From positions 1 to 64,000 of the forward strand of contig JBBPYC010000081.1 of assembly GCA_038200275.1 (NCBI GenBank): a stretch of DNA of 64,000 nt. Reading direction: 5' to 3'. Under the pieces are notes generated by a model that saw only the letters and a list, made by a program, of their open reading frames with translations, made no database searches and was not told the origin of the DNA. The number at the start of each line of letters is the position of its first letter. Within the stretch, counting starts at the first letter, position 1. Shown here piece after piece: positions 43,622 through 53,453 of this stretch. Origin of the DNA: JBBPYC01 sp038200275 (GTDB lineage: Bacteria > Pseudomonadota > Gammaproteobacteria > Burkholderiales > Burkholderiaceae_C). Made by a program: the position numbers and the translations under genes.

Positions 43622-44968
43622 ATGTTCAACTTGAACGATCCTCGCTGGGGCCGTGGCGAGAACCAGGCGGGTGGCGATGAGCAGCCCCCTGCGGACCCAC
43701 CGCGACCGCCCGCGCCATCACCGAGCGACCCGACGCCGATCCGGCCACGCCCCCAGGGCAACCGCAACGCCGGCCCACCCGATCTGGATGAGCTGTGGCG
43801 CGACTTCAACCGCAAGCTCGGCGGCCTCTTCGGCGGCGGCAACCGCGGCAGTGGTGGCAGTAGTGGCGGTGGCGGTGGTGGCGGTGGTGGCGGTGGTGGC
43901 GGTTTCCAACCCGATATGAAAAGCGCTGGTATCGGCATTGGGCTGATCACGGCGATTGCATTACTGATCTGGCTGTCGACCGGATTTTTCATCGTGCAAG
44001 AGGGCCAGCGCGCCGTCATCACGCGCTTCGGACAATATCAGTCGACCGACGGCGCGGGCTTGCACTGGCGGCTGCCGTATCCGATCGAGCGACACGAGCT
44101 GGTGTTTGTCACGCAGATCCGCTCGGTTGACGTGGGGCGTGACAGTGTGATCAAGGCCACCGGTCTGAAGGACTCGGCGATGCTGACCGAAGACGAGAAC
44201 ATCGTCGAGATCAAGTTCGCCGTGCAGTACCGGCTGAAGGACGCGCGCAATTTCCTGTTTGAGAGCAAGGACCCGACCCAGGCGGTGATACAGGCGGCCG
44301 AGACTGCGGTACGCGAAGTGGTTGGCAAGATGCGTATGGACACCGCGCTTGCCGAAGAACGCGATCAGATCGCACCGCGCGTGCGCCGCCTGATGCAGAC
44401 CATGCTGGATCGCTACCAAGTTGGCATCGAGGTGGTCGCGGTGAACTTGCAGCAAGGCGGCGTACGCCCACCTGAGCAAGTCCAGGCCGCATTCGACGAT
44501 GTGCTGAAGGCTGGCCAGGAACGTGAACGCGCGAAGAACGAGGCGCAGGCCTATGCGAATGACGTGGTGCCGCGTGCAGTTGGCGCTGCTTCGCGCTTGA
44601 AGGAGGAAGCGGACGGCTACAAGTCCAGGATCGTCGCGCAGTCGGAAGGTGATGCGCAGCGCTTTTCCTCCGTGCTCGACGAGTACGAGAAGGCGCCGCA
44701 GGTCACGCGTGAACGCATGTATTTGGACACGATGCAGCAGATCTATTCGAACGTGTCGAAGGTGCTGGTCGATTCGCGTCAGGGCTCGAACCTGCTGTAT
44801 CTGCCACTCGACAAACTGATGCAGATGTCCGGCGCGGCCGCACCGGCGGAAGCGGCTGCAACCACGGGGGCGAACCCGCAGCAGCAGCAGCAGTCGCAGT
44901 CGCAGCCAACTACGACAGACCCCCGCTCGCGCGTTGATGGGCGCAGCCGCGATCGGGACAGCCGCTGA
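43622..44968 (+). CDS. hflK: FtsH protease activity modulator HflK
   Basis: SPFH/prohibitin-family membrane protein that cages FtsH together with HflC, 448 residues. The N-terminal cytoplasmic part is Pro-rich, then LDELWRDFNRKLGGLFGG and a tract of about 15 glycines. The membrane helix (IGLITAIALLIWLSTGFFIV) and SPFH domain (EGQRAVITRFGQY) follow. GGAG lies 8 bases before the ATG at 43622 and MFNLNDPRWGRGEN is the usual start; earlier in-frame starts have no such site. The Gln-rich tail is poorly conserved. Confidence 0.93.
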   Translation: MFNLNDPRWGRGENQAGGDEQPPADPPRPPAPSPSDPTPIRPRPQGNRNAGPPDLDELWRDFNRKLGGLFGGGNRGSGGSSGGGGGGGGGGGGGFQPDMKSAGIGIGLITAIALLIWLSTGFFIVQEGQRAVITRFGQYQSTDGAGLHWRLPYPIERHELVFVTQIRSVDVGRDSVIKATGLKDSAMLTEDENIVEIKFAVQYRLKDARNFLFESKDPTQAVIQAAETAVREVVGKMRMDTALAEERDQIAPRVRRLMQTMLDRYQVGIEVVAVNLQQGGVRPPEQVQAAFDDVLKAGQERERAKNEAQAYANDVVPRAVGAASRLKEEADGYKSRIVAQSEGDAQRFSSVLDEYEKAPQVTRERMYLDTMQQIYSNVSKVLVDSRQGSNLLYLPLDKLMQMSGAAAPAEAAATTGANPQQQQQSQSQPTTTDPRSRVDGRSRDRDSR

Positions 44969-45087
44969 TCAGTTCAGCGGGGTTGTGGGCCGCTCGATAT
45001 GCCCGCCCTCCGCTGAAAGACATCGAGCAGCGCAATCGAGCCCGACCAAGCTGGTTTGGCCGACAAGAAAACAACACAAGGTAAGTC

Positions 45088-46272
45088 ATGCATCGCATCG
45101 GATTTTTCGTCGTCTCGGCCCTCATCGTGCTTGCGCTGGCAAGTTCGATGGTGTTCGTGGTGGACCAGCGCCAGTTCGGCGTGTTGTATGCGCTCGGGCA
45201 GATCAAGGACGTGATCATGCAGCCTGGGCTGCATTTCAAGCTGCCCCCGCCGTTCCAGAACGTGAGCTACATCGACAAGCGGCTTCTTACGCTGGAAAGC
45301 CGCGACGTCGAACCGATGCTCACGGCTGAGAAACAGCGCGTCGTGATCGACTGGTTCGTGCGTTGGCGCATCACCGACCCGCAGGCCTACATTCGAAACG
45401 TGGGGCTGGACGAGGCTGCTGGCGCTACACAACTGAACCGCGTGCTGCGCAACGCGTTTCAGGAAGAGATCAACAAGCACACCGTGCGGGACATCATCGC
45501 TACCGAGCGTGAAGAGCTGATGAATGACGTGAAGCGCAAAGTGCTTGAAGTGGTGAAGGGTGAAAATCCGTGGGGCGTAGACATCATCGATGTGCGCCTC
45601 ACGCGGGCCGACTATGTCGAGGCGATTACCGAATCGGTCTATCGCCGTATGGAAGCCGAGCGCAAGCGCGTTGCCAACGAGTTGCGTTCGACCGGTGCTG
45701 CGGAAGGCGAGAAGATTCGCGCCGAAGCAGACAGGCAGCGAGAAGTGATGCTCGCGAACGCCTATCGCGACGCGCAAAAGATCAAGGGCGAGGGCGACGG
45801 CACCGCCGCTGGCGTGTATGCCGAGGCGTTTGGCCGCGATCCGCAATTCGCGCAGTTCTACCGAAGCCTGGATGCCTACAAAGGCAGCTTCAACAAACGC
45901 AGCGATGTAATGGTGCTCGATCCGTCGTCAGAATTCTTCCGTGCCATGCAGGGCGCCACGGGATTTGGCGGCGGGAGCGGCAACAGCAACAGCGGCCAGC
46001 AATCGCCTGACACCCAAGCGCCTGGCGGCGCAGCGCCGCAGCCGCCCATACAGCGTCAATCGCTGTCGTCTCAGCCGGCTGCGCGATCGGCACCGGCTCA
46101 GCAGCCGATAAAGCAGCAGCCGTCGATACGGGTCCAGCCTGAGCCGGTGCAGCCACAGCCACAGCCACAGCCACAGCCACAGGCGACCGCATCACAGGCG
46201 CCTGTCGTCCAGCCCAGCCCACAGCCGGCCGACATAGTGATCGGACCAACGAGTCCGACACCGACGAAGTGA
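45088..46272 (+). CDS. hflC: Protease modulator HflC with an extended Pro/Gln tail
   Basis: Second SPFH partner of FtsH. The N-terminal helix (IGFFVVSALIVLALASSMVF) precedes the SPFH domain (VDQRQFGVLYALGQIKDVIM; ESVYRRMEAERKRVANELRS). Typical HflC has roughly 290-330 residues; here there are 394 because about 100 Pro/Gln/Ser-rich residues follow SEFFRAMQGATGFGG. Part of this tail is a hexanucleotide repeat. hflK lies 119 bases upstream. Confidence 0.94.
   Translation: MHRIGFFVVSALIVLALASSMVFVVDQRQFGVLYALGQIKDVIMQPGLHFKLPPPFQNVSYIDKRLLTLESRDVEPMLTAEKQRVVIDWFVRWRITDPQAYIRNVGLDEAAGATQLNRVLRNAFQEEINKHTVRDIIATEREELMNDVKRKVLEVVKGENPWGVDIIDVRLTRADYVEAITESVYRRMEAERKRVANELRSTGAAEGEKIRAEADRQREVMLANAYRDAQKIKGEGDGTAAGVYAEAFGRDPQFAQFYRSLDAYKGSFNKRSDVMVLDPSSEFFRAMQGATGFGGGSGNSNSGQQSPDTQAPGGAAPQPPIQRQSLSSQPAARSAPAQQPIKQQPSIRVQPEPVQPQPQPQPQPQATASQAPVVQPSPQPADIVIGPTSPTPTK
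46150..46182. repeat. CAGCCA hexamer tandem repeat inside hflC
   Basis: Five CAGCCA units plus CAG encode a Gln-Pro alternation in the HflC tail. The unit is a multiple of three, so copy changes would alter length without frameshift. Confidence 0.8.
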
Positions 46273-46345
46273 AACTGCCCGTATTTCAGGCTTCGGTTGA
46301 TCCATTGGATTGCTCAACGCCCGAAGCAGCGTAGCCGGCCAGCCG

Positions 46346-46534
46346 ATGGACAGCGCCGCATGGTGGAGCGCCTTTGCGCTTGTACTGGTGTTCGAGGGTC
46401 TGCTGCCGCTTGCAGCGCCCGCGCTGTGGCGGCGTATGTTCATGCAACTGCTGCAGTTGCAGGATGGGCAATTGCGTTTCTTTGGGCTGGGCAGCGCGCT
46501 GGTCGGGCTGTTGCTGCTGTGGTGGTTGGGCTGA
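46346..46534 (+). CDS. DUF2065 family small membrane protein (YjeT-like)
   Basis: A 62-residue protein with two hydrophobic segments (AFALVLVFEGLLPLAAPALW and LGSALVGLLLLWWLG). The motif F-E-G-L-L-P and the segment WRRMFMQLLQLQDGQLRFFG are typical of DUF2065. It is found next to hflC and hisZ/purA in many proteobacteria. Function unknown. The ATG at 46346 fits the family; an upstream ATG at 46310 would add 12 unrelated residues. Confidence 0.85.
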   Translation: MDSAAWWSAFALVLVFEGLLPLAAPALWRRMFMQLLQLQDGQLRFFGLGSALVGLLLLWWLG

Positions 46535-46616
46535 AAGTGGCTGCACCGCGTCGGTAGAATTGTCGGCTCCGTCGCCCTTGTCCTCGTCTGTTTCCCGCTT
46601 CTCGTAAAAATCACGC

Positions 46617-47786
46617 ATGTCTGCCTGGGTCCTGCCGGATCATCTCGCCGATGTCCTGCCGAAACAGGCAAGGCACCTTGAGGAGTTGCGCCGTGCGTTG
46701 CTGGACACCGCGCGCGGTTACGGCTTTGAACTGGTGGTGCCGCCGCTGGTCGAGCACATTGAATCGTTGTTGTCCGGCACGGGCGAAGCACTCGATCTGC
46801 AGACTTTCAAACTGGTCGACCAGCTGTCGGGCCGCACGCTCGGCCTTCGTGCCGACACCACCCCGCAAGTCGCGCGCATCGACGCGCACTTGCTCAATCG
46901 GGTGGGCGTCGCCCGGCTTTGTTACGCCGGCCCTGTGCTGCTGACCCGGCCCAGCGGGCCGCACGGCAGCCGCGAGCCACTGCAGTTTGGCGCTGAAATT
47001 TATGGCCATGCGGGCGTCGAAGCCGATCTGGAAGTGCTGTTGCTCGCGCTTGATTGCCTGGGCGTGGCCGAAGTCCAGTCATTGAGTGTCGACCTGACCG
47101 ACGCGCGCATCGTGCGCACCTTGTTGGCCGATGCACCATGCGACGCTGCCCGGCTGGTGTCCATCCAGACTGCGATTGCGGCCAAGGATTCGGCCGAGTT
47201 GAAAGCGCAGACGCGCGACTTTCCGGCCGACAAACGCAGTCAACTTCTTGGCCTGTTGCAGCTGTACGGCGATGTGCACGTGCTGGACGAGGCCGCCCGC
47301 GTGCTGCCCGACAGCGCACCGTTGCGCGCGGCACTCGCTGACCTGCGCTGGCTGGCGCAACATACGGGGGACGCTGCACGCCTGACCTTCGACCTGGCCG
47401 ATCTGCGCGGCTACAGCTACTACAGCGGTGCTCGGTTCACGATCTACGCGCAAGGCGCACGCGATGCGCTGGTGCGCGGTGGCCGGTACGACGAAGTCGG
47501 CGCCGTGTTCGGGCGCAACCGCCCCGCAGTAGGTTTCAGCCTTGATGTGAAGGCGCTGGTCGAAGCGGTTGCGGGGCGCGGCCAGCACAGCGCGATCCGG
47601 GCGCCCTGGGGCGTGGAGCCGGCACTTCGCGCTGCGATCCGCGAACTGCGCGCTGCAGGAGAGACCGTGCTCTGCGTGCTGCCAGGACAAGGCAGCGAAT
47701 CGGAAGCTTTTGAATGCGACCGCGAATTGGTGGCGTCCGACGGAGGCTGGTCGGTGCGTTCCTTGGCGGCGCAGGATACGGCATGA
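46617..47786 (+). CDS. hisZ: ATP phosphoribosyltransferase regulatory subunit
   Basis: HisRS-like paralogue of 389 residues that has lost charging activity and forms the holoenzyme with the short form of HisG in the first step of histidine synthesis. It begins MSAWVLPDHLADVLPKQARH. LRADTTPQVARIDAH and the DLRGYSYYSGARFTIYA loop resemble HisS, but the anticodon-binding domain is absent. hisG is not in the window. hisZ-purA order is conserved in betaproteobacteria. Confidence 0.94.
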   Translation: MSAWVLPDHLADVLPKQARHLEELRRALLDTARGYGFELVVPPLVEHIESLLSGTGEALDLQTFKLVDQLSGRTLGLRADTTPQVARIDAHLLNRVGVARLCYAGPVLLTRPSGPHGSREPLQFGAEIYGHAGVEADLEVLLLALDCLGVAEVQSLSVDLTDARIVRTLLADAPCDAARLVSIQTAIAAKDSAELKAQTRDFPADKRSQLLGLLQLYGDVHVLDEAARVLPDSAPLRAALADLRWLAQHTGDAARLTFDLADLRGYSYYSGARFTIYAQGARDALVRGGRYDEVGAVFGRNRPAVGFSLDVKALVEAVAGRGQHSAIRAPWGVEPALRAAIRELRAAGETVLCVLPGQGSESEAFECDRELVASDGGWSVRSLAAQDTA

Positions 47787-47863
47787 ATGCGCCACAGCCG
47801 ACTGCTGTTCCCCTGGACTCATCCACCAAACCGTCTCGCCTTCAGCAAACACAAATCACCCGA

Positions 47864-49195
47864 ATGAACAACACGCAAGGACGCAACGTCGTCGTGGTCG
47901 GTACCCAATGGGGCGACGAAGGCAAGGGCAAGCTGGTCGACTGGCTGACAGAGAGCGCACAAGGCGTGGTGCGCTTCCAGGGCGGCCACAACGCTGGCCA
48001 CACGCTGGTCATCAACGGCGTGAAGACCGCGCTGCACCTCATCCCCAGCGGCGTCATGCGGCCCGGCGTCAAGTGCTACATCGGCAACGGCGTGGTGCTG
48101 TCGGCGGCCAAGCTGCTCGAAGAAATCGAAGGGCTTGAGCGCGCGGGCGTCGAAGTGCGCTCGCGTCTGTTTGTGAGCGAAGCGTGTCCGCTGATTCTGC
48201 CGGTGCACGTCGCGCTCGATCTGGCGCGTGAAGCCCGGCGTGAACAAAGCGGCATCGAAAAGATCGGCACCACCGGCCGCGGCGTCGGCCCCGCTTATGA
48301 GGACAAGATCGCGCGGCGTGCTTTGCGTGTGCAGGACTTGCGCAACCCCGAGCGCTTTCGCGCGAAGCTCGCTGAACTGCTGGAACTGCACAACTTTGTG
48401 CTGACCGGGTTTTTGCATGCCAAGCCGGTTGAGCTCAACGCGGTGTTCGACGAAGCCATGCGTCACGCCGAATTTCTGCTGCCGATGACGGCGGACGTCT
48501 CCCGTGCGCTGTTCGATGCGAACCATGCCGGTGCCAATCTGTTGTTTGAAGGTGCGCAGGGCACCTTGCTGGACGTCGATCACGGCACTTATCCATATGT
48601 GACGTCCAGCAATTGCGTGGCGGGCAACGCAGCCGTTGGCGCCGGCTTGGGGCCAGACATGCTGCATTACGTGCTCGGCATCACCAAGGCGTATTGCACG
48701 CGCGTTGGCGGCGGGCCATTTCCGACCGAACTCGATTGGCAGCGCGAAGGCACACCCGGTTGGCACATGAGCACCGTGGGCGCGGAAAAAGGCGTTACCA
48801 CGGGCCGGAGCCGCCGCTGCGGCTGGTTCGACGCAGCGCTGCTGAAACGCAGCGCGCAGGTCAACGGGCTGTCCGGCTTGTGCATCACCAAGCTTGATGT
48901 GCTCGACGGCTTGGCTGAGTTGAAGCTCTGCACCGGCTACCGACTCGACGGCGAGACAGTCGACATCCTGCCGCTCGGCGCGGATCAGATCGACCGTTGC
49001 GAGCCGATCTACGAGACCTTGCCCGGCTGGTCGGAGAACACCGTCGGCGTGACTCAGTACGACCAGCTGCCGGTGGCCGCGCGTCTGTACCTGCAGCGCA
49101 TCGAGCAGGTTACGGGCGTGCCGATCGGCATCGTCTCGACCAGCCCGGATCGCGACCATACGATCGTGTTGCGCCACCCGTTTCTTGCGGATTGA
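47864..49195 (+). CDS. purA: Adenylosuccinate synthetase
   Basis: GTP-dependent ligase joining IMP and aspartate in AMP synthesis, 443 residues. The start is MNNTQGRNVVVVGTQWGDEG with the P-loop GDEGKGK. FQGGHNAGHTLV, IGTTGRGVGPAYEDK and GVTTGRSRRCGWFDA are family motifs. The frame is open upstream into hisZ, but the ATG at 47864 gives the expected N-terminus. Confidence 0.97.
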   Translation: MNNTQGRNVVVVGTQWGDEGKGKLVDWLTESAQGVVRFQGGHNAGHTLVINGVKTALHLIPSGVMRPGVKCYIGNGVVLSAAKLLEEIEGLERAGVEVRSRLFVSEACPLILPVHVALDLAREARREQSGIEKIGTTGRGVGPAYEDKIARRALRVQDLRNPERFRAKLAELLELHNFVLTGFLHAKPVELNAVFDEAMRHAEFLLPMTADVSRALFDANHAGANLLFEGAQGTLLDVDHGTYPYVTSSNCVAGNAAVGAGLGPDMLHYVLGITKAYCTRVGGGPFPTELDWQREGTPGWHMSTVGAEKGVTTGRSRRCGWFDAALLKRSAQVNGLSGLCITKLDVLDGLAELKLCTGYRLDGETVDILPLGADQIDRCEPIYETLPGWSENTVGVTQYDQLPVAARLYLQRIEQVTGVPIGIVSTSPDRDHTIVLRHPFLAD

Positions 49196-49281
49196 CCTCG
49201 CATCCCGGCGTTTTCAAGCCAAACCATGCGCAGGCGCCCATATTGCTTGCGTAGTCAGCTACTAATTCAGGAGCAAACCGG

Positions 49282-49806
49282 ATGTTGACCGAAGATGGCC
49301 TGCACCTCTACGTGAGCTACGACGAGTACCACAATCTGGTCGAAAAGCTCGCGATCAAGCTGCACCAGTCGGGCTGGCAGTTCGACACCATCCTGTGCCT
49401 TGCGCGCGGTGGCATGCGGCCTGGCGACATCCTCTCGCGCATTTTTGACAAGCCGCTGGCGATCATGTCGACGAGCTCCTATCGCGCCGATGCCGGCACG
49501 GTGCAGGGGCATCTGGACATCGCGCGCTTCATCACCACGCCGAAGGGCGAGATCGCCGGCAAGGTGCTGCTGGTCGACGATCTGGCGGACACGGGCCACA
49601 CGTTGTCGGCCGTCGTCAAGCAGCTGCGCAACAACTACCCGCCGATCACCGAATTGCGCAGCGCCGTGCTCTGGACCAAGGGTTGCTCGAGCTTCCAAGC
49701 CGACTATTCGGTCGAAGCGCTGCCGACCAATCCATGGATCCACCAGCCGTTTGAAACCTACGACGGCTTGCGGCCAGAGCAACTGGTCGCGAAGTGGACC
49801 GTGTAG
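49282..49806 (+). CDS. Phosphoribosyltransferase (hypoxanthine/xanthine type)
   Basis: A 174-residue type I PRTase. The PRPP-binding loop is VLLVDDLADTGHTLS (about residues 95-109), and LARGGMRPGDIL is the conserved early loop. AGGAG lies about 9 bases before the ATG. Family members salvage guanine, xanthine or hypoxanthine; which base is used cannot be told. Position behind purA fits purine metabolism. Confidence 0.88.
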   Translation: MLTEDGLHLYVSYDEYHNLVEKLAIKLHQSGWQFDTILCLARGGMRPGDILSRIFDKPLAIMSTSSYRADAGTVQGHLDIARFITTPKGEIAGKVLLVDDLADTGHTLSAVVKQLRNNYPPITELRSAVLWTKGCSSFQADYSVEALPTNPWIHQPFETYDGLRPEQLVAKWTV

Positions 49807-49867
49807 CGGCGCAAATCCCGATTCAACGGGCTGCCACCGCGGGCCTCCAACGCACAGCCGGGCACCG

Positions 49868-51097
49868 ATGATCGGGCGCTTGTTCCCCGCGCTTGGCGAA
49901 GCCGATGTGCGGCGTTACGCGCTGGGCCAGATCGTCTCGGTGATCGGCGGCTGGACCCAGACCATCACGATCAATCTGCTGGCCTGGAGCCTGACCGCTT
50001 CACCGGGCGTGCTGGGCCTGCTGAATTTCCTGCTGTTTGCGCCTTCGCTCGTGGTCGGGCCGCTTGGCGGCAGCCTGCTGACACCGAGCAATGCGCGCCA
50101 AGCAACGACCCTCATTCTGTGCAGCTCGCTAGCCATCTCAATAGGCTTCACCGCGCTCGCTGCGGTTGGGCAGTTGAGCATTGGCTGGCTGATTGGTCTG
50201 TCGGCCATCGCCGGGGTGTTCAACGCGATCGAGATGCCTGCGCGCCAGGTGCTGTTGATCGAATGCGTGCGCGACAAGCTGCTGATTGCGAATGCGGTGT
50301 CGATCAACTCGCTGGCTTGGAACAGCGGCCGCATGGTGGGCCCCGCAATTGGCGCGTTTCTGTTTGCAAACAGTGGTGCGGCCTGGGGCTTTGCGAGCAA
50401 CGCGCTGGGCTTGCTGGTGATGCTCGGCTGCGTGCAGACCGTGCGGCTGAGCCCGGCCAACGACGCATCCCCGGTTGTGCGCGGTGGGCTGCGTGATGCG
50501 TTCGCCTATGTGCGCGCAGACCGGCAAGCCAGCCTGATGCTGCCGGTACTGGCCTGCATCGGTGTGTTTGCTGGTGGCTATCAGACGTTGGTCCCGGTGC
50601 TCGCCGATCGCGCACACGGGGACACTGCCGCCTACACCGGCCTGTTCTTCGCTGCGGCGGGCGGCGGCTCGCTCGCCGTGGCTGCGCTGCTGTCGTCACG
50701 GCTGTCGGTGCCTCTCACGCGCCGACTGTTGCTGTGGATGCCGTGGCTGACCGCGTTGATGCTGTGCAGCATCGCCGCGTCCGAATCCACGGGCTTCGTC
50801 ATGCTCAGTTTTGCGCTGCTCGGCGCGAGCATCACGTTCACCGGACCCGGCACCAACGCAAGCCTGCAACAGGTTGCGCCGCGGCATCTGCGCGGTGCCT
50901 TGTCGGGCCTGTTCACGATGTCGTTCATGGGCACCATCCCGTTCGGGCAACTGCTCGCCGGCGCGCTAGCGCAACAGCTTGCCGTAAGGCAGGCCTTGCT
51001 CATCATGGCTGCAGGCTTGAGTCTGACGCTATTGCTGCTGTTCGTGCCGCGCTGGCGGCGCGCCGGCCGGATCACGCTGAACGTCGATCGACTTTGA
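49868..51097 (+). CDS. MFS transporter (EntS-like, DUF894 group)
   Basis: A 409-residue inner-membrane protein with about 12 helices. It starts MIGRLFPALGEADVRRYALG and then GGWTQTITINLLAWSLT. IEMPARQVLLIECVRDKLLI and NSLAWNSGRMVGPAIGAFLF are characteristic of the EntS/DUF894 branch of exporters. Substrate unknown. It follows the phosphoribosyltransferase by 61 bases and may share its transcript. Confidence 0.88.
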   Translation: MIGRLFPALGEADVRRYALGQIVSVIGGWTQTITINLLAWSLTASPGVLGLLNFLLFAPSLVVGPLGGSLLTPSNARQATTLILCSSLAISIGFTALAAVGQLSIGWLIGLSAIAGVFNAIEMPARQVLLIECVRDKLLIANAVSINSLAWNSGRMVGPAIGAFLFANSGAAWGFASNALGLLVMLGCVQTVRLSPANDASPVVRGGLRDAFAYVRADRQASLMLPVLACIGVFAGGYQTLVPVLADRAHGDTAAYTGLFFAAAGGGSLAVAALLSSRLSVPLTRRLLLWMPWLTALMLCSIAASESTGFVMLSFALLGASITFTGPGTNASLQQVAPRHLRGALSGLFTMSFMGTIPFGQLLAGALAQQLAVRQALLIMAAGLSLTLLLLFVPRWRRAGRITLNVDRL

Positions 51098-51179
51098 GAT
51101 TGCGCGCTGCCGCTTTCGCGGCACAGTCGGCCCGCGCCACGCTGGCCGTCCCCCATTCATCGGAAAGCCACCGCTTCGC

Positions 51180-52262
51180 ATGTCGACCTCATCCAGTACG
51201 CTTGTAGTCAATCCGAGGCAACCCGCCATGCTCGTTCGTTCCATCAGCCTCGGCCTGCAGGGCGGTGGCTCACACGGCGCGTTCACCTGGGGCGTGCTCG
51301 ACCGGCTGCTGTCAGACTCGCGCATTGCGCTCGACGGCATCAGCGGCGCCAGCGCTGGCGCGGTGAATGCGGTTGCGCTGGCCGACGGCTTTGCTCGTGC
51401 CCGCGGACAAGGTAGCGATCCCCGCGAGGGCGCGCGTGCATCACTCGCACGAGTCTGGAACGGCGTCGTCGCGCTGGGCGGTGTGCAGTCTGCTCGCATC
51501 GGCTTTGCCAACATGTTCTGGCCCTATTCGCTTGTCGCCCAGGCGTTTGGCAATCTCGTCTCGCCTTACGTGTTGAATCCACTTGACCTAAGCCCGCTGC
51601 GCGACCTGCTCGCGCGCACCATTGATTTCGATGCGATCGCCGCGCTTGATCGCCCGAAGGTTTTTGTCTGCGCAACGCGCGTGCGCACCGGCGACGCAGA
51701 AATCTTCAGCGGCAAGCGGCTCACTTTGAAAGCCGTGATGGCGTCGGCCACGTTGCCCATGCTTGCGCAGGCGGTCGAAATCGACGGTGAGCCCTACTGG
51801 GACGGCGGCTTCTCTGGAAATCCGCCGTTGCAGCCGCTGATCGATCGCTGCGACACGCGCGATCTGCTGCTGGTTCAGCTGAACCCGCTGGTGCGTGCGC
51901 AGGTTCCGAAGAGCGCGCACGACATTGCCGACCGCGTCAACGAGCTGACCTTCAACGCCAGCTTGCTTGCGCAGTTGCGCGATATCGAGCGCATCAATCA
52001 ACTGCTCGATGCCGGCCGCGTAGAACCCGACCGCTACAAGAAGCTGCTGCTGCACCGGATCGATGGCGGCGACGCGCTGGAGCGTTATGGTGCATCGAGC
52101 AAGCTGTCGGTCGACGCCCGCATGATCCGCGAACTGTTCGTGCTCGGCAGCGCGCGTGCGGATGCGTGGCTCGCGCAGAATTTCGACCGGCTTGGCCAGC
52201 AACGCACGATCGATCCAGACCTCGATCGCAAGCTTGGACCCAGGCTGCGGCTGGCCCGCTAA
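51180..52262 (+). CDS. Patatin-like phospholipase family protein
   Basis: A 360-residue serine lipase/acyl hydrolase with a Ser-Asp dyad. The oxyanion hole is LQGGGSHGAFTWG, the nucleophile is Ser58 in GISGASAGAVNA and the Asp is residue 208 in YWDGGFSGNPP. No signal peptide is evident, so it is probably cytoplasmic or peripheral on the membrane. Substrate unknown. Two internal Met codons (residue 17, MLVRSISLGLQ) offer a shorter start. Confidence 0.9.
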   Translation: MSTSSSTLVVNPRQPAMLVRSISLGLQGGGSHGAFTWGVLDRLLSDSRIALDGISGASAGAVNAVALADGFARARGQGSDPREGARASLARVWNGVVALGGVQSARIGFANMFWPYSLVAQAFGNLVSPYVLNPLDLSPLRDLLARTIDFDAIAALDRPKVFVCATRVRTGDAEIFSGKRLTLKAVMASATLPMLAQAVEIDGEPYWDGGFSGNPPLQPLIDRCDTRDLLLVQLNPLVRAQVPKSAHDIADRVNELTFNASLLAQLRDIERINQLLDAGRVEPDRYKKLLLHRIDGGDALERYGASSKLSVDARMIRELFVLGSARADAWLAQNFDRLGQQRTIDPDLDRKLGPRLRLAR

Positions 52263-52331
52263 AGCCCGTTAGGCCGGCCAACAAACACGTGCAGGCAGCA
52301 ATGGTGCTCGCGCCCTTGCGTCGCGCCGTGC

Positions 52332-53249
52332 TCAACCTGCGGCCACTGCCGCGCCACGTTTGGCCAACATGGCCCGACTCACGCGTGAATTCGGTGTGCG
52401 CCGGAGCAGATCGCTGATCCAGCCCGCGCAGCCGACCAGCTCATCAAGATCGATGCCGGTCTTGGCACCCAGCCCGTGCAGCAGATACACCACGTCCTCA
52501 GTCGCAACGTTGCCGGTTGCGCCCTTTGCATAAGGGCAGCCGCCCAGGCCAGCGATCGAGCTGTCGAACACGCGCACGCCGAACCGGTACGACGCATACA
52601 CGTTCGCGATCGCCATGCCGTAGGTGTCGTGGTAGTGGCCGGCCAGCCGTTCGACGGGCACCTGACCGGCCACGGCCTCGAGCATGGCTTCGACGGTGGC
52701 TGGCGTGCCGGTGCCGATCGTGTCGCCCAGCGAGATCTCGTCGCTGCCGAGCGCCAGCAGGCGGCCGGCCAGTTGCGCGACCCGCGTTGGTGCAACCCGA
52801 CCGTCGTAAGGGCACTCGACCACGCAGGAGATGTAGCCGCGCACTTTCACGCCGTCGCGTGCTGCAGCATGAAAAATCGGCGTGAAGCGTTCGATCGACT
52901 CGGCCACCGAGCAGTTGATGTTCTTTTGTGAGAACCCTTCCGAGGCCGATGCGAATACCGCAACCTCGCGCGCACCCGCTGCCAGTGCGGCGTCGTAGCC
53001 TTTCATGTTCGGCGTGAGCACCGGATAACGCACGCCAGGGTGGGGCGTGAGCCCCGCCATGATCTCGGCGTGGTCGGCCATCTGCGGCACCCACTTCGGC
53101 GACACGAACGAGGCAACTTCGATCGCGCTCAAACCCGCTTGCACCAGCCGCTCGATCAGCGCGAGCTTGGTTGCGGTGCTGACGGTCTGCGGTTCGTTTT
53201 GCAACCCGTCGCGGGGGCCGACTTCGACGATGCGGACTTCGGTGTTCAT
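52332..53249 (-). CDS. Hydroxymethylglutaryl-CoA lyase
   Basis: Cleaves HMG-CoA to acetoacetate and acetyl-CoA in leucine degradation; 305 residues. The DRE-TIM barrel start VEVGPRDGLQNEP has the catalytic Arg/Asp. ASFVSPKWVPQMAD, GHYHDTYGMAIAN (metal-binding His pair) and GLGGCPYAKGATGNVATED with the conserved Cys are diagnostic. Other leucine-pathway genes (liu cluster) are not in the window. Confidence 0.94.
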   Translation of the reverse strand: MNTEVRIVEVGPRDGLQNEPQTVSTATKLALIERLVQAGLSAIEVASFVSPKWVPQMADHAEIMAGLTPHPGVRYPVLTPNMKGYDAALAAGAREVAVFASASEGFSQKNINCSVAESIERFTPIFHAAARDGVKVRGYISCVVECPYDGRVAPTRVAQLAGRLLALGSDEISLGDTIGTGTPATVEAMLEAVAGQVPVERLAGHYHDTYGMAIANVYASYRFGVRVFDSSIAGLGGCPYAKGATGNVATEDVVYLLHGLGAKTGIDLDELVGCAGWISDLLRRTPNSRVSRAMLAKRGAAVAAG

Positions 53250-53346
53250 GGGGAGGGTCTCTCAGGTGCATGCCGCATGTGGTTGAGGCTGGGCAAACGC
53301 CAAGCGGCAGATTGGCGCAGCGCGTTGGGGCGAATGCTTCATTCTG

Positions 53347-53388
53347 CCCCGCACCTCGCACCCCGCACCTCGCACCCCGCGCCTGCGG
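53347..53388. repeat. 14-bp tandem repeat between HMG-CoA lyase and the exported protein gene
   Basis: CCCCGCACCTCGCA occurs twice exactly (53347-53360, 53361-53374), followed by a third diverged unit. It lies in the 204-base divergent gap that must hold both promoters. Confidence 0.7.
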
Positions 53389-53453
53389 ACCGCAGACAGC
53401 GCGGGATCGTCTGCGCGGGAGCAGCCGCCACGCGAATGGTATGGTCCTTGCCG

